Made by a program: the position numbers and the translations under genes. Of a stretch of DNA of 64,000 nt, positions 31,147-41,520 are shown in pieces. The notes below the pieces were generated by a model, which worked only from the letters and a program-made list of their open reading frames with translations, did no database searches and was not told the DNA's origin. Origin of the DNA: Vibrio galatheae (GTDB lineage: Bacteria > Pseudomonadota > Gammaproteobacteria > Enterobacterales > Vibrionaceae); the NCBI RefSeq assembly GCF_000967545.1, contig NZ_JXXV01000011.1:166306-230305 (forward strand), written 5' to 3'. The stretch's first letter is position 1. Each line of letters begins with the position of its first letter.

Positions 31147-31971
31147 ATGGCTATTGTTAAATGTAAGCCGACTTCCCCTGGTCGTCGTCACGTTGTTAAA
31201 GTTGTTAACGCTGACCTACACAAGGGCAAGCCATACGCACCTCTTCTAGAGAAAAACTCTAAGAACGGTGGTCGTAACAACAACGGTCGTATCACAGTAC
31301 GTCACATCGGCGGTGGTCACAAACACCACTACCGTGTAATTGACTTCAAACGTACTAAAGACGGTATCCCAGCGAAAGTTGAGCGTCTTGAATATGATCC
31401 AAACCGTAGCGCTAACATCGCTCTAGTTCTGTACGCAGACGGTGAGCGTCGTTACATCCTAGCACCTAAAGGTGTTAACGCTGGTGATGCTATCCAGTCT
31501 GGTGTTGATGCACCAATCAAAGCTGGTAACACGCTTCCAATGCGTAACATCCCAGTAGGTTCAACTGTACACAACGTTGAACTTAAGCCTGGTAAAGGTG
31601 GTCAGTTAGCTCGTTCGGCTGGTGCATATGCTCAAATCGTTGCTCGCGACGGTGCATACGTAACTATCCGTCTACGTTCTGGCGAAATGCGCAAAGTACT
31701 TTCTGAAGGCCGTGCAACAATCGGTGAAGTTGGTAACTCTGAGCACATGCTACGTGAACTTGGTAAAGCTGGTGCTAACCGCTGGCGCGGTGTTCGTCCT
31801 ACCGTTCGCGGTGTGGTAATGAACCCAGTAGACCACCCACACGGTGGTGGTGAAGGTCGTACTTCTGGTGGCCGTCACCCAGTTTCACCATGGGGTCAGC
31901 CAACTAAAGGCTTCAAGACTCGTAAGAACAAACGCACTGACAAGTACATCGTACGTCGTCGTAACAAGTAA
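31147..31971 (+). CDS. rplB: 50S ribosomal protein L2
   Basis: A large primary rRNA-binding protein near the peptidyl-transferase centre, needed for subunit association. The 274 residues include [20 protein letters not shown] and the highly conserved [20 protein letters not shown], whose histidine is important for activity, then a basic C-terminal tail. Sixteen bp after rplW. Confidence 0.98.
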   Translation: MAIVKCKPTSPGRRHVVKVVNADLHKGKPYAPLLEKNSKNGGRNNNGRITVRHIGGGHKHHYRVIDFKRTKDGIPAKVERLEYDPNRSANIALVLYADGERRYILAPKGVNAGDAIQSGVDAPIKAGNTLPMRNIPVGSTVHNVELKPGKGGQLARSAGAYAQIVARDGAYVTIRLRSGEMRKVLSEGRATIGEVGNSEHMLRELGKAGANRWRGVRPTVRGVVMNPVDHPHGGGEGRTSGGRHPVSPWGQPTKGFKTRKNKRTDKYIVRRRNK

Positions 31972-31992
31972 TCTATTTAAAGAGGAATCGCC

Positions 31993-32271
31993 ATGCCACG
32001 TTCTCTCAAGAAAGGTCCATTTATTGACCTACACTTGCTGAAGAAGGTAGAGAAAGCGGTGGAAAGCGGAGACAAAAAGCCTATTAAGACTTGGTCCCGT
32101 CGTTCAATGATCATCCCTACGATGATCGGTTTGACCATCGCTGTCCATAATGGTCGTCAGCACGTACCAGTATTCGTAACCGAAGAAATGATCGGTCACA
32201 AACTGGGCGAATTCGCACCAACACGTACTTACCGCGGCCATGTCGTGGATAAGAAAGCTAAGAAGCGTTAA
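31993..32271 (+). CDS. rpsS: 30S ribosomal protein S19
   Basis: An S13 partner in the head of the small subunit, near the A-site tRNA. The 92 residues start [18 protein letters not shown] and contain [19 protein letters not shown] and [21 protein letters not shown] precedes the ATG. Standard length. Confidence 0.98.
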   Translation: MPRSLKKGPFIDLHLLKKVEKAVESGDKKPIKTWSRRSMIIPTMIGLTIAVHNGRQHVPVFVTEEMIGHKLGEFAPTRTYRGHVVDKKAKKR

Positions 32272-32281
32272 GGAGTAGAAA

Positions 32282-32614
32282 ATGGAAGCATTAGCTAAAC
32301 ATAACTTTGCTCGCATTTCGCCTCAGAAAGCTCGCTTAGTTGCGGATCAAATTCGTGGAAAATCTGTAGACCAAGCTCTAGAAATCTTGACTTTCAGCAA
32401 CAAAAAAGCTGCTGAACTAATCAAGAAAGTTCTTGAGTCAGCTATCGCTAACGCGGAGCACAATGAAGGCGCAGATATTGACGATCTAAATGTCGCAAAA
32501 ATCTTCGTAGATGAAGGCCCTATCATGAAGCGTATTATGCCTCGTGCTAAAGGTCGTGCGGATCGTATCTTGAAGCGTTCAAGCCACATCACTGTTGTTG
32601 TAGCAGATCGCTAA
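32282..32614 (+). CDS. rplV: 50S ribosomal protein L22
   Basis: L22 contributes a beta-hairpin to the exit tunnel; changes in that hairpin alter macrolide sensitivity. The 110 residues include [20 protein letters not shown] and the hairpin region [20 protein letters not shown]. Ten bp after rpsS. Confidence 0.98.
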   Translation: MEALAKHNFARISPQKARLVADQIRGKSVDQALEILTFSNKKAAELIKKVLESAIANAEHNEGADIDDLNVAKIFVDEGPIMKRIMPRAKGRADRILKRSSHITVVVADR

Positions 32615-32633
32615 GAGACTAGGAGAGTAAGCA

Positions 32634-33332
32634 ATGGGTCAAAAAGTACATCCTAATGGTATTCGTCTAGGCATCGTTAAGCCTTGGAATGCTACATGGT
32701 TTGCTAACACCAAAGATTTCGCTGACAACCTAGACGGCGACTTCAAGGTACGTCAGTTCCTTACAAGTGAACTGAAAAAAGCATCTCTTTCACGTATCGT
32801 TATCGAGCGTCCAGCTAAGAGCATCCGTGTGACTATTCACACTGCTCGTCCTGGCGTTGTAATCGGTAAGAAAGGTGAAGACGTAGAAAAACTACGCGCA
32901 GCTGTAGCTAAAATCGCAGGTGTACCAGCGCAAATTAACATCGCTGAAGTACGTAAGCCTGAGCTAGATGCACAGCTTGTAGGTGATAGCATCGCGTCTC
33001 AGCTAGAGCGTCGTGTTATGTTCCGTCGTGCTATGAAGCGCGCGGTACAAAACGCTATGCGTCTAGGCGCTAAAGGTATCAAAGTGGAAGTAAGCGGTCG
33101 TCTAGGCGGCGCTGAAATTGCACGTTCAGAGTGGTACCGTGAAGGCCGTGTGCCTCTACACACTCTACGTGCTGACATTGATTACGCAACTTCTTCGGCT
33201 CACACTCAATACGGTGTGATCGGCATTAAAGTTTGGATCTTCAAAGGTGAGATTCTAGGCGGTATGCCAGCAGCTAACGCTGTAGAGCCTAAAGGCGATA
33301 AGCCTAAGAAGCAGCGTAAAGGCCGTAAGTAA
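32634..33332 (+). CDS. rpsC: 30S ribosomal protein S3
   Basis: S3 forms part of the mRNA entry site and the ribosomal helicase. The 232 residues hold an N-terminal KH domain with the motif [17 protein letters not shown] (near 70-87) and a C-terminal domain containing [20 protein letters not shown], ending in a basic tail. Twenty bp after rplV. Confidence 0.98.
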   Translation: MGQKVHPNGIRLGIVKPWNATWFANTKDFADNLDGDFKVRQFLTSELKKASLSRIVIERPAKSIRVTIHTARPGVVIGKKGEDVEKLRAAVAKIAGVPAQINIAEVRKPELDAQLVGDSIASQLERRVMFRRAMKRAVQNAMRLGAKGIKVEVSGRLGGAEIARSEWYREGRVPLHTLRADIDYATSSAHTQYGVIGIKVWIFKGEILGGMPAANAVEPKGDKPKKQRKGRK

Positions 33333-33343
33333 GGAGTCGACAG

Positions 33344-33754
33344 ATGCTACAACCTAAACGTACTAAGTTCCGTAAGGTTCAGACTGGTCGTAACCGTGGT
33401 CTAGCTAAAGGTACTGATGTAAGCTTCGGCGAATTCGGTCTTAAAGCTGTTGGCCGTGGTCGTCTGACTGCTCGTCAAATCGAAGCGGCACGTCGTGCAA
33501 TGACACGTCACGTTAAGCGTCAAGGTAAAATCTGGATCCGTGTGTTCCCAGACAAACCTATCACAGAAAAACCACTTGAAGTTCGTCAAGGTAAGGGTAA
33601 AGGTAACGTTGAGTACTGGGTAGCCCAAATCCAACCTGGTAAGGTTATGTACGAAATGGGTGGTGTACCTGAAGAATTGGCTCGTGAAGCGTTCCGTCTA
33701 GCGGCGCGTAAACTGCCATTCAAAACTACATTTGTAACTAAGCAGGTGATGTGA
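33344..33754 (+). CDS. rplP: 50S ribosomal protein L16
   Basis: L16 organises the A-site side of the peptidyl-transferase centre. The 136 residues start [19 protein letters not shown] and contain [26 protein letters not shown], quoted as the standard core, and [19 protein letters not shown]. Its TGA overlaps the rpmC ATG by one base. Confidence 0.98.
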
Positions 33755-33945
33755 TGAAAGCACAAGATCTACGCGAAAAAAGCGTTGAAGAGCTTAACGC
33801 TGAGCTTTTGAATTTGCTACGCGAACAGTTCAACTTGCGCATGCAAGCTGCGACTGGTCAACTACAGCAAACTCATACTCTGAAAGCTGTACGTCGTGAT
33901 ATCGCACGTGTGAAAACCGTATTGACTGAGAAGGCAGGCGCATAA
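33754..33945 (+). CDS. rpmC: 50S ribosomal protein L29
   Basis: A small helical protein at the tunnel exit next to L23. Translation from the ATG at 33754 gives the standard 63 residues, [20 protein letters not shown] onward. A GTG three bases upstream is in frame but would only add one residue. Overlaps rplP and rpsQ by one base at each end. Confidence 0.97.
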   Translation: MKAQDLREKSVEELNAELLNLLREQFNLRMQAATGQLQQTHTLKAVRRDIARVKTVLTEKAGA

Positions 33946-34199
33946 TGAGCGACAAAATTCGTACTTCATTTGGTCGTGTAGTTAGCAACAAGGCTGACAA
34001 GTCTATCACTGTTGCTATCGAGCGCATGGTTAAACACCCAATTTACGGCAAGTTCGTAAAGCGCACGACTAAAGTTCACGCACATGACGAGAACAACGAG
34101 TGTGGCCTAGGCGATACTGTTGAGATTCGTGAATGTCGTCCACTGTCTAAGACTAAGTCTTGGACTTTGGTAAAAGTTGTAGAAAAAGCTAAAGGTTAA
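33945..34199 (+). CDS. rpsQ: 30S ribosomal protein S17
   Basis: A primary 16S rRNA-binding protein. The 84 residues start [20 protein letters not shown] and include [20 protein letters not shown] and [18 protein letters not shown], an OB-fold pattern. Last gene of the S10 operon, followed by a strong terminator. Confidence 0.98.
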   Translation: MSDKIRTSFGRVVSNKADKSITVAIERMVKHPIYGKFVKRTTKVHAHDENNECGLGDTVEIRECRPLSKTKSWTLVKVVEKAKG

Positions 34200-34223
34200 T
34201 CCCTTAGTTAATTCTATGAATTT

Positions 34224-34262
34224 AAACGGCTCCAAAATTATTTTGGGGCCGTTTATTTTTTG
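34224..34262 (+). terminator. Rho-independent terminator of the S10 operon
   Basis: AAACGGCTCCAAAA pairs with TTTTGGGGCCGTTT (14 bp, one G-T pair) with a TTA loop, followed by ATTTTTT. Confidence 0.93.
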
Positions 34263-34284
34263 ACTACCCAATCACAAAAAAGGG

Positions 34285-34293
34285 TGGTACAAT
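34285..34293 (+). promoter_or_regulatory. spc operon promoter (extended -10)
   Basis: TGGTACAAT provides TG-N-TACAAT, an extended -10 element, about 75 bp before rplN. A TTGACT word upstream (34260-34265) is 22 bases away, too far to be a standard -35 box. Confidence 0.55.
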
Positions 34294-34319
34294 TCGCGTC
34301 CCTTTTAAAGAGGCAGCCC

Positions 34320-34344
34320 GACCCGAGAGGGTCTAGTTTTTTTT
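34320..34344 (+). promoter_or_regulatory. Terminator-like hairpin in the spc leader
   Basis: GACCC-GAGA-GGGTC forms a 5-bp GC-rich stem capped by a GNRA-type loop, followed after three bases by eight T residues, 21 bp upstream of the rplN ATG. It resembles a short intrinsic terminator or attenuator inside the leader. Confidence 0.45.
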
Positions 34345-34365
34345 ATATTTAGCGGAGCACTAACA

Positions 34366-34737
34366 ATGATCCAAATGCAAAGTACACTTGACGCAGCTGA
34401 TAACTCAGGCGCGCGCAAGGTAATGTGTATTAAGGTCCTGGGTGGCTCACACCGCCGTTATGCACATATCGGTGACGTTATCAAAGTTACTGTGAAGGAA
34501 GCAATTCCTCGCGGTAAAGTTAAAAAAGGTGACGTTCTGAAGGCGGTTGTTGTGCGCACTCGCAAAGGCGTTCGTCGTCCAGACGGTTCTGTCATTCGCT
34601 TCGACCGTAATGCTTGTGTATTGCTTAACGACAATACTGAGCAACCAATCGGTACACGTATCTTTGGCCCTGTGACACGTGAGCTTCGTGGCGATAAGTT
34701 CATGAAGATCGTTTCACTGGCTCCAGAAGTTCTGTAA
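34366..34737 (+). CDS. rplN: 50S ribosomal protein L14
   Basis: An interface protein that contacts 16S rRNA and is the target of the silencing factor RsfS. The 123 residues include [40 protein letters not shown] and [16 protein letters not shown]. First gene of the spc operon. Confidence 0.98.
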   Translation: MIQMQSTLDAADNSGARKVMCIKVLGGSHRRYAHIGDVIKVTVKEAIPRGKVKKGDVLKAVVVRTRKGVRRPDGSVIRFDRNACVLLNDNTEQPIGTRIFGPVTRELRGDKFMKIVSLAPEVL

Positions 34738-34750
34738 GGAGCACGAAGAA

Positions 34751-35068
34751 ATGGCAGCTAAAATCCGTCGTAATGACGAAGTAATCGTTCTTGCTGGTAA
34801 AGACAAAGGCAAGAAAGGTAAAGTAACTAAGGTTCTAGCAACTGGTAAAGTTATCGTTGAAGGTATCAACCTTGTTAAGAAGCACCAAAAGCCTGTACCG
34901 GCTCTAGGTCAACAAGGTGGCATCGTTGAACAAGAAGCAGCAATTGATGTTTCTAACGTTGCAATCTTTAACGCAGCTACTGGTAAAGCTGACCGTATCG
35001 GTTTCCGTTTTGAAGATGGTAAGAAAGTTCGTTTCTTTAAATCTAACAACGAAATCGTTTCTAACTAA
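34751..35068 (+). CDS. rplX: 50S ribosomal protein L24
   Basis: An assembly initiator near the tunnel exit. The 105 residues start [20 protein letters not shown] with the KOW motif [20 protein letters not shown], then [12 protein letters not shown]. Fourteen bp after rplN. Confidence 0.98.
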   Translation: MAAKIRRNDEVIVLAGKDKGKKGKVTKVLATGKVIVEGINLVKKHQKPVPALGQQGGIVEQEAAIDVSNVAIFNAATGKADRIGFRFEDGKKVRFFKSNNEIVSN

Positions 35069-35091
35069 TAGAAGTAATTTGGAGTTCTACT

Positions 35092-35631
35092 ATGGCGAAA
35101 CTGCATGATTACTACAAGTCGTCTGTAGTCGCTGAACTGACCAAACAGTTTAGCTACACAAGCGTCATGCAAGTCCCTAGAATCGAGAAAATCACCCTAA
35201 ACATGGGTGTTGGTGAAGCAATTAACGATAAGAAACTGCTAGAAAACGCAGCAGCTGATATGGCAACGATCTCTGGTCAAAAGCCACTAATCACTAAAGC
35301 GCGTAAATCTGTTGCAGGTTTCAAAATCCGTGAAGGCTACCCTATCGGTTGTAAAGTAACCTTGCGTGGCGAACGTATGTGGGATTTTCTTGAGCGTTTA
35401 ATTAACATCGCTCTTCCACGAGTACGTGACTTCCGTGGTGTTAGCGCTAAGTCTTTTGACGGACGCGGTAACTACAGCATGGGCGTTCGCGAGCAAATCA
35501 TCTTCCCGGAAATCGACTTTGATAAAGTTGATAAAGTACGCGGTCTAGACATCACTATTACGACGTCTGCTGGTACTGATGAGGAAGGCCGTGCTCTGCT
35601 GGCTGCCTTTAACTTCCCATTCCGTAAGTAA
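35092..35631 (+). CDS. rplE: 50S ribosomal protein L5
   Basis: A 5S rRNA-binding protein of the central protuberance. The 179 residues contain [39 protein letters not shown] and [19 protein letters not shown]. In E. coli the repressor S8 acts on the mRNA near the start of this gene. Confidence 0.98.
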   Translation: MAKLHDYYKSSVVAELTKQFSYTSVMQVPRIEKITLNMGVGEAINDKKLLENAAADMATISGQKPLITKARKSVAGFKIREGYPIGCKVTLRGERMWDFLERLINIALPRVRDFRGVSAKSFDGRGNYSMGVREQIIFPEIDFDKVDKVRGLDITITTSAGTDEEGRALLAAFNFPFRK

Positions 35632-35648
35632 GGTGAAGGGTTACTGTT

Positions 35649-35954
35649 ATGGCTAAAAATTCAATGAAAGCACGTGAAGCAAAACGTGCGAAGCTAGTAG
35701 CTAAGTTCGCTGAAAAGCGTTCTGCGCTTAAAGCTATCATTAGCGATGTAAACGCATCAGAAGAAGATCGTTGGAATGCGGTTCTTAAACTGCAATCTCT
35801 TCCACGTGATTCAAGTGCATCACGTCAGCGCAACCGTTGCAACCAAACTGGTCGTCCACACGGTTACCTACGTAAGTTCGGTCTAAGCCGTATTAAGGTT
35901 CGTGAAGCTTGCATGAAAGGCGAGATTCCGGGTCTTCGTAAGGCTAGCTGGTAA
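35649..35954 (+). CDS. rpsN: 30S ribosomal protein S14
   Basis: A head protein needed for late assembly. At 101 residues it is the long, zinc-independent form: it starts [20 protein letters not shown], lacks the CxxC pairs of zinc-binding S14 and ends LRKASW. Contains [20 protein letters not shown]. Confidence 0.97.
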   Translation: MAKNSMKAREAKRAKLVAKFAEKRSALKAIISDVNASEEDRWNAVLKLQSLPRDSSASRQRNRCNQTGRPHGYLRKFGLSRIKVREACMKGEIPGLRKASW

Positions 35955-35983
35955 TTGCCACTTAATCATTTGGAGTAAATCAT

Positions 35984-36376
35984 ATGAGCATGCAAGATCC
36001 GATTTCGGATATGCTGACCCGCGTTCGTAACGGTCAGGCAGCAAACAAAGTTGCTGTTAAAATGCCTTCTTCAAAGCTTAAAGTTGCAATTGCTGCACTA
36101 CTAAAAGCTGAAGGTTACATCACTGATTTCGCTGTTGAAGGCGAAGTTAAACCTGAGCTAGAAGTTACTCTTAAGTACTTCCAAGCTAAACCGGTAATTG
36201 AGCAACTTAAACGTGTTTCTCGTCCAGGTCTACGTGTTTACAAGAAGAAAGATGAACTTCCTTCTGTAATGGGTGGTCTTGGTGTTGCTATCGTTTCAAC
36301 TTCCAAGGGTCTTATGTCAGACCGCGCTGCACGTAAAGCAGGTCTTGGTGGTGAAATCATCGCTTACGTAGCTTAA
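35984..36376 (+). CDS. rpsH: 30S ribosomal protein S8
   Basis: A 16S rRNA-binding protein and, in E. coli, translational repressor of the spc operon. The 130 residues start [20 protein letters not shown] and carry [20 protein letters not shown] and [20 protein letters not shown]. Standard length and order. Confidence 0.98.
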   Translation: MSMQDPISDMLTRVRNGQAANKVAVKMPSSKLKVAIAALLKAEGYITDFAVEGEVKPELEVTLKYFQAKPVIEQLKRVSRPGLRVYKKKDELPSVMGGLGVAIVSTSKGLMSDRAARKAGLGGEIIAYVA

Positions 36377-36388
36377 TAGGAGTAGACT

Positions 36389-36922
36389 ATGTCTCGTGTT
36401 GCTAAAGCACCTGTCGCTATTCCAGCTGGCGTAGAGGTGAAACTAAACGGCCAAGAAATCACTGTAAAAGGTGCTAAAGGCGAACTATCACGCGTTCTTA
36501 ACGCAGCGGTAGTTGTTGCTCAGGAAGAAAACAATCTTACTTTCGGTCCACGCGAAGGTGTTGCTAACGCATGGGCACAAGCTGGTACAGCTCGCGCTCT
36601 AGTGAACAACATGGTTGTTGGCGTTACTGAAGGCTTTACTAAGAAGCTAACTCTTAAGGGTGTTGGTTACCGTGCTGCTATTAAAGGCAATGCAGTAGGC
36701 CTAACTCTTGGCTTCTCTCACCCAGTTGAGCATGAATTGCCAGCGGGTATTAAAGCTGAGTGTCCAAGCCAAACTGAAATCGTGATCACTGGTTGTGACA
36801 AACAACTTGTTGGTCAGGTTGCGGCTGACATTCGTTCTTACCGTGAGCCTGAGCCTTATAAAGGCAAAGGTGTTCGTTACGCAGATGAAAATGTGCGTAC
36901 TAAAGAAGCTAAGAAGAAGTAA
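36389..36922 (+). CDS. rplF: 50S ribosomal protein L6
   Basis: A two-domain protein near the GTPase centre. The 177 residues start [20 protein letters not shown] and hold both repeated folds, with [20 protein letters not shown] and the C-terminal [20 protein letters not shown]. Confidence 0.98.
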   Translation: MSRVAKAPVAIPAGVEVKLNGQEITVKGAKGELSRVLNAAVVVAQEENNLTFGPREGVANAWAQAGTARALVNNMVVGVTEGFTKKLTLKGVGYRAAIKGNAVGLTLGFSHPVEHELPAGIKAECPSQTEIVITGCDKQLVGQVAADIRSYREPEPYKGKGVRYADENVRTKEAKKK

Positions 36923-36931
36923 GGTAACACT

Positions 36932-37285
36932 ATGGATAAGAAAGCATCTCGCATCCGTCGTGCTACACGCGCACGTCGTAAGATTGCAGAACTGGGTGCA
37001 ACTCGCCTAGTAGTACACCGTACTCCTCGTCACGTGTACGCTCAGGTTATCGCATCAAACGGCTCTGAGGTTATCGCATCAGCTTCTACTGTAGAAAAAG
37101 CGATCCGTGAGCAAGTTAAGAACACTGGTAACATCGATGCAGCTAAAGCAGTAGGTAAAGCTGTTGCTGAGCGCGCTCTTGAAAAAGGCGTAGAGTCAGT
37201 TGCATTTGATCGTTCTGGTTTCCAATACCACGGTCGAGTGGCGGCGCTAGCAGAATCTGCTCGCGAAGCTGGTCTGAAATTCTAA
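36932..37285 (+). CDS. rplR: 50S ribosomal protein L18
   Basis: A 5S rRNA-binding protein. The 117 residues start [20 protein letters not shown] and include [20 protein letters not shown] and [20 protein letters not shown]. Nine bp after rplF. Confidence 0.98.
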   Translation: MDKKASRIRRATRARRKIAELGATRLVVHRTPRHVYAQVIASNGSEVIASASTVEKAIREQVKNTGNIDAAKAVGKAVAERALEKGVESVAFDRSGFQYHGRVAALAESAREAGLKF

Positions 37286-37299
37286 GGTAGGGTTGGAAG

Positions 37300-37803
37300 A
37301 TGGCTAAAGAACAACAAGTTCAAGCGAATGATTTGCAAGAAAAGCTAATCGCAGTTAACCGTGTATCTAAGACGGTTAAAGGTGGTCGAATCATGAGCTT
37401 TACTGCACTAACTGTAGTTGGTGACGGTAACGGTCGTGTAGGTTTCGGTTACGGCAAAGCTCGTGAAGTACCTGCAGCGATCCAAAAAGCAATGGAAAAA
37501 GCGCGTCGTAACATGACTACGATCGCTCTAAACGAAGGTACTCTTCACCACCCAGTGAAAGGTCGCCATTCGGGCTCTAAAGTTTACATGCAGCCTGCTG
37601 CTGAAGGTACTGGTGTTATCGCAGGTGGTGCGATGCGTGCAGTACTAGAAGTTGCTGGTGTACACAACGTACTATCTAAAGCATACGGTTCTACGAACCC
37701 TATCAACATCGTTCGTGCTACGATCGATGCACTAGGTAGCATGAAGTCACCAGAAATGGTTGCTGCTAAACGTGGTCTAACTGTTGAATCTATTTCGGAG
37801 TAA
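37300..37803 (+). CDS. rpsE: 30S ribosomal protein S5
   Basis: S5 supports decoding fidelity and lines the mRNA entry. The 167 residues have the double-stranded-RNA-binding N-domain ([40 protein letters not shown]) and the C-domain with [20 protein letters not shown]. Confidence 0.98.
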   Translation: MAKEQQVQANDLQEKLIAVNRVSKTVKGGRIMSFTALTVVGDGNGRVGFGYGKAREVPAAIQKAMEKARRNMTTIALNEGTLHHPVKGRHSGSKVYMQPAAEGTGVIAGGAMRAVLEVAGVHNVLSKAYGSTNPINIVRATIDALGSMKSPEMVAAKRGLTVESISE

Positions 37804-37810
37804 GAACACC

Positions 37811-37987
37811 ATGGCAACTATTAAAGTAACTCAAACTAAAAGCTCAATTGGTCGTCTGCCAAAGCACAAAGCTACTTTGCGCGGTCTAGGCCTTCGTAAA
37901 ATCAACCACACAGTAGAACTTGAAGATACTCCGTGCGTGCGCGGCATGATCAACAAGGTTTACTACATGGTTAAAGTTGAGGAGTAA
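37811..37987 (+). CDS. rpmD: 50S ribosomal protein L30
   Basis: A small protein of the large subunit. Translation from the ATG at 37811 gives 58 residues, [20 protein letters not shown] onward, with [20 protein letters not shown] frame from 37784 overlaps the rpsE end and lacks support. Seven bp after rpsE. Confidence 0.97.
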
Positions 37988-37992
37988 TCAGA

Positions 37993-38427
37993 ATGCGTTT
38001 GAATACTCTATCACCAGCTGCTGGTGCTAAGACTACTGCTAAGCGCGTAGGTCGTGGTATCGGTTCTGGCCTAGGTAAGACTGGTGGCCGTGGTCACAAA
38101 GGTCAAAAGTCACGCTCTGGCGGTTCAGTTCGTCCAGGTTTTGAAGGCGGTCAAATGCCTTTGAAACAACGTCTACCAAAATTCGGTTTCACTTCTCGTA
38201 AGAGCCTAGTGTCTGCTGAAGTTCGTCTAGCTGAGCTAGCGAAAGTAACTGGTGACGTAGTTGATCTAAACAGCCTTAAAGCTGCTAACGTTATCACTAA
38301 GAACATCGAATTCGTTAAAGTTGTTCTATCTGGTGAAATTAACAAAGCAGTGACTGTTAAAGGTCTACGCGTGACTAAAGGCGCTAAAGCTGCAATCGAA
38401 GCTGCAGGCGGTAAAATCGAGGAATAA
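37993..38427 (+). CDS. rplO: 50S ribosomal protein L15
   Basis: A late assembly protein. The 144 residues start [20 protein letters not shown] and have the glycine-rich [20 protein letters not shown] and [19 protein letters not shown]. Five bp after rpmD. Confidence 0.98.
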   Translation: MRLNTLSPAAGAKTTAKRVGRGIGSGLGKTGGRGHKGQKSRSGGSVRPGFEGGQMPLKQRLPKFGFTSRKSLVSAEVRLAELAKVTGDVVDLNSLKAANVITKNIEFVKVVLSGEINKAVTVKGLRVTKGAKAAIEAAGGKIEE

Positions 38428-38447
38428 TCTCGAGGAACGAGGTACAG

Positions 38448-39782
38448 ATGGCTAAGAAACCAGGACAAGATTTTCGTAGTGCTAAGAGCGGTTTAAGTGA
38501 ATTAAAGTCGCGCTTGTTATTCGTAGTAGGTGCACTTTTAGTATTCCGAGCAGGCTCTTTTGTTCCGCTCCCTGGTATTGACGCTGCTGTACTTGCCGAT
38601 TTGTTCGAACAGCAAAAAGGTACCATCGTTGAAATGTTTAACATGTTCTCCGGTGGTGCTCTTGAGCGTGCATCTATATTAGCGTTGGGCATCATGCCGT
38701 ATATTTCGGCATCGATTGTTGTCCAACTGCTAACTGTAGTTCATCCAGCGTTAGCTGAACTCAAAAAAGAGGGTGAAGCAGGCCGTCGTAAGATCAGCCA
38801 ATATACACGCTACGGCACGCTTGTACTTGCAACATTCCAGGCTATAGGTATTGCAACAGGCTTACCAAACATGGTCGATAATCTGGTTGTTATCAACCAA
38901 ACCATGTTTACGCTAATTGCTACCGTAAGTTTAGTAACCGGCACCATGTTCCTGATGTGGTTAGGTGAACAAATTACAGAGCGTGGAATCGGTAACGGTA
39001 TTTCGTTACTGATTTTTGCAGGTATTGTTGCTGGATTGCCTTCAGCAATCGGTCAAACAATCGAGCAAGCGCGTCAAGGTGAATTGCATGTACTTCTTCT
39101 GCTGTTGATTGGTGTACTTGCTTTTGCAGTTATTTATTTCGTTGTTTTCATGGAACGTGGTCAACGTCGAATCGTTGTAAACTACGCGAAGCGTCAACAA
39201 GGTCGTAAAGTATTTGCTGCGCAAAGCACTCACTTGCCACTTAAAATTAATATGGCAGGTGTTATTCCAGCAATCTTTGCATCAAGTATTATCCTGTTCC
39301 CAGGAACACTGGCACAGTGGTTTGGTCAGAATGGTGAGAGCAGCGCGTTCGGTTGGTTAACTGACGTGTCTTTGGCTCTTAGCCCAGGTCAACCTCTGTA
39401 TGTAATGCTTTATGCAGCAGCGATTATTTTCTTCTGTTTCTTCTACACGGCGTTGGTATTCAACCCGCGTGAAACAGCAGATAACTTGAAGAAGTCCGGT
39501 GCATTCGTACCCGGCATCCGCCCAGGTGAGCAGACAGCTAAGTATATTGATAAAGTAATGACGCGTTTAACCTTAGCAGGTGCGTTATACATTACCTTTA
39601 TCTGTCTGATTCCGGAGTTCATGATGGTCGCGTGGAACGTACGTTTCTACTTCGGCGGTACATCACTACTTATCGTAGTGGTTGTTATCATGGACTTTAT
39701 GGCACAGGTACAGACTCATCTGATGTCACAACAGTATGATTCTGTGTTGAAGAAGGCAAATCTGAAAGGCTATGGCCGTTAA
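38448..39782 (+). CDS. secY: Protein translocase subunit SecY
   Basis: The channel-forming subunit of the SecYEG translocon in the inner membrane. The 444 residues give about ten membrane helices. Landmarks are [10 protein letters not shown] before the plug, [55 protein letters not shown] (cytoplasmic loop) and [20 protein letters not shown] with [19 protein letters not shown]. It lies 20 bp after rplO, its normal place in the spc operon. Confidence 0.98.
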   Translation: MAKKPGQDFRSAKSGLSELKSRLLFVVGALLVFRAGSFVPLPGIDAAVLADLFEQQKGTIVEMFNMFSGGALERASILALGIMPYISASIVVQLLTVVHPALAELKKEGEAGRRKISQYTRYGTLVLATFQAIGIATGLPNMVDNLVVINQTMFTLIATVSLVTGTMFLMWLGEQITERGIGNGISLLIFAGIVAGLPSAIGQTIEQARQGELHVLLLLLIGVLAFAVIYFVVFMERGQRRIVVNYAKRQQGRKVFAAQSTHLPLKINMAGVIPAIFASSIILFPGTLAQWFGQNGESSAFGWLTDVSLALSPGQPLYVMLYAAAIIFFCFFYTALVFNPRETADNLKKSGAFVPGIRPGEQTAKYIDKVMTRLTLAGALYITFICLIPEFMMVAWNVRFYFGGTSLLIVVVVIMDFMAQVQTHLMSQQYDSVLKKANLKGYGR

Positions 39783-39821
39783 TTCGGCGGTAGACTCAGA
39801 TTTCATTTACGGAGTTTAGCA

Positions 39822-39935
39822 ATGAAAGTTCGTGCTTCCGTTAAAAAAATCTGCCGTAACTGTAAAGTTATCAAGCGTAACGGTGTTGTTCGCGTGATTT
39901 GCAGTGAGCCAAAGCACAAGCAGCGCCAAGGCTAA
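39822..39935 (+). CDS. rpmJ: 50S ribosomal protein L36
   Basis: A 37-residue protein, [20 protein letters not shown] onward, with a zinc site formed by C11, C14, C27 and a histidine in EPKHKQRQG (the zinc-binding form). GGAG lies before the ATG. It follows secY by 39 bp, as in E. coli, and ends the spc operon. Confidence 0.95.
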
Positions 39936-39953
39936 TTAAGCAGAAATTTTTAC

Positions 39954-39982
39954 TTGAAATATAAGGTAGTGTCGAGTATATT
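39954..39982 (+). promoter_or_regulatory. Putative alpha operon promoter
   Basis: TTGAAA (39954-39959), a 17-base spacer and TATATT (39977-39982) lie upstream of rpsM. The spacer and -10 coincide with a hairpin arm (AAGGTAG paired with CTACCTT, 39963-39996), so the sequence may also act as a weak spc terminator. Confidence 0.5.
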
Positions 39983-40012
39983 CCTCGGCCTACCTTTTGC
40001 GTGCAAAAGAAG

Positions 40013-40090
40013 TAGTATTCCGCAGCGTATCCATAACGGGCTTTGCTGCGGCTAATTCTTTTATGAAACACTAGGAGTGAATAATGGCCC
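40013..40090 (+). promoter_or_regulatory. Alpha operon leader (S4-binding pseudoknot)
   Basis: GCAGCGTATCC ... AACGGGCTTTGCTGC precedes the rpsM ribosome binding site. The words GTATCC and AACGGGCTTT match the alpha-operon leader of E. coli, a nested pseudoknot to which S4 binds to block translation. The full fold was not computed. Confidence 0.7.
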
Positions 40091-40440
40091 GTATTGCAGG
40101 CATTAACATTCCTGATCAAAAACATGCTGTGATTGCACTAACGTCAATCTACGGCATCGGTAAAACTCGCTCTCAAGCTATTCTAGCTGAAGTGGGTATT
40201 GCTGAAGATGTTAAGATCAGTGAACTAACTGAAGAGCAGATCGATCAACTGCGTGATGGTGTAGCTAAGTACACTGTAGAAGGTGATCTACGTCGTGAAG
40301 TATCAATGAACATCAAGCGTCTTATGGACCTTGGCTGTTACCGTGGTCTTCGTCATCGTCGCAGTCTACCACTACGTGGACAGCGTACTAAAACCAATGC
40401 TCGCACCCGTAAGGGTCCGCGTAAGCCGATCAAGAAATAA
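40084..40440 (+). CDS. rpsM: 30S ribosomal protein S13
   Basis: A head protein contacting tRNA and forming an intersubunit bridge. The 118 residues start [20 protein letters not shown], contain [11 protein letters not shown] and [20 protein letters not shown], and end in a basic tail. AGGAGTG precedes the ATG, inside the S4-responsive leader structure. Confidence 0.98.
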   Translation: MARIAGINIPDQKHAVIALTSIYGIGKTRSQAILAEVGIAEDVKISELTEEQIDQLRDGVAKYTVEGDLRREVSMNIKRLMDLGCYRGLRHRRSLPLRGQRTKTNARTRKGPRKPIKK

Positions 40441-40452
40441 TCGGGAAGGTAG

Positions 40453-40848
<396 letters not shown>

Positions 40849-40875
40849 CGTTTTTTAGATAACTGGAGAAAGATC

Positions 40876-41496
40876 ATGGCAAGATATTTGGGTCCTAAGC
40901 TGAAGCTTAGCCGTCGCGAAGGTACTGACTTATTCCTTAAGTCTGGTGTACGCGCGATCGATACCAAGTGTAAAATTGATAACGCACCAGGTGTACACGG
41001 CGCTCGTCGCGGTCGTCTATCTGAGTATGGCGTTCAGCTTCGTGAGAAGCAAAAAGTTCGTCGTATGTACGGCGTTCTAGAAAAACAATTCCGTAACTAC
41101 TACAAAGAAGCTGCTCGCCTTAAAGGCAACACTGGTGAAAACCTACTTCAGCTTCTTGAAGGTCGTCTTGATAACGTAGTTTACCGCATGGGCTTTGGCG
41201 CTACTCGTGCTGAATCTCGTCAGCTAGTTAGCCACAAAGCTATCCTAGTTAACGGTAAAGTTGTAAACGTTCCTTCTTTCAAAGTTGCGGCTAACGACGT
41301 TGTTTCTATCCGCGAGAAAGCTAAACAGCAATCTCGTATCAAGGCTTCTCTAGAAGTTGCTGAACAACGTGAAAAACCAACTTGGATTGAAGTAGATGGT
41401 GGTAAGATGGAAGGTACGTTCAAGCGTATGCCTGAGCGTTCAGATCTATCTGCTGACATCAACGAACAATTGATCGTCGAGCTTTACTCTAAGTAA
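40876..41496 (+). CDS. rpsD: 30S ribosomal protein S4
   Basis: A primary 16S assembly protein and, in enterobacteria, the repressor of this operon. The 206 residues start [20 protein letters not shown] and contain the S4 RNA-binding domain [20 protein letters not shown] with [19 protein letters not shown]. No zinc motif. Confidence 0.98.
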   Translation: MARYLGPKLKLSRREGTDLFLKSGVRAIDTKCKIDNAPGVHGARRGRLSEYGVQLREKQKVRRMYGVLEKQFRNYYKEAARLKGNTGENLLQLLEGRLDNVVYRMGFGATRAESRQLVSHKAILVNGKVVNVPSFKVAANDVVSIREKAKQQSRIKASLEVAEQREKPTWIEVDGGKMEGTFKRMPERSDLSADINEQLIVELYSK

Positions 41497-41520
41497 GGTT
41501 TAAACTAAAGAGAGGACACA

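Noticed and set aside
34260..34293. TTGACT plus TACAAT as a standard spc promoter
   Set aside because: The spacer is 22 bases, too long; the extended -10 alone is a better explanation.
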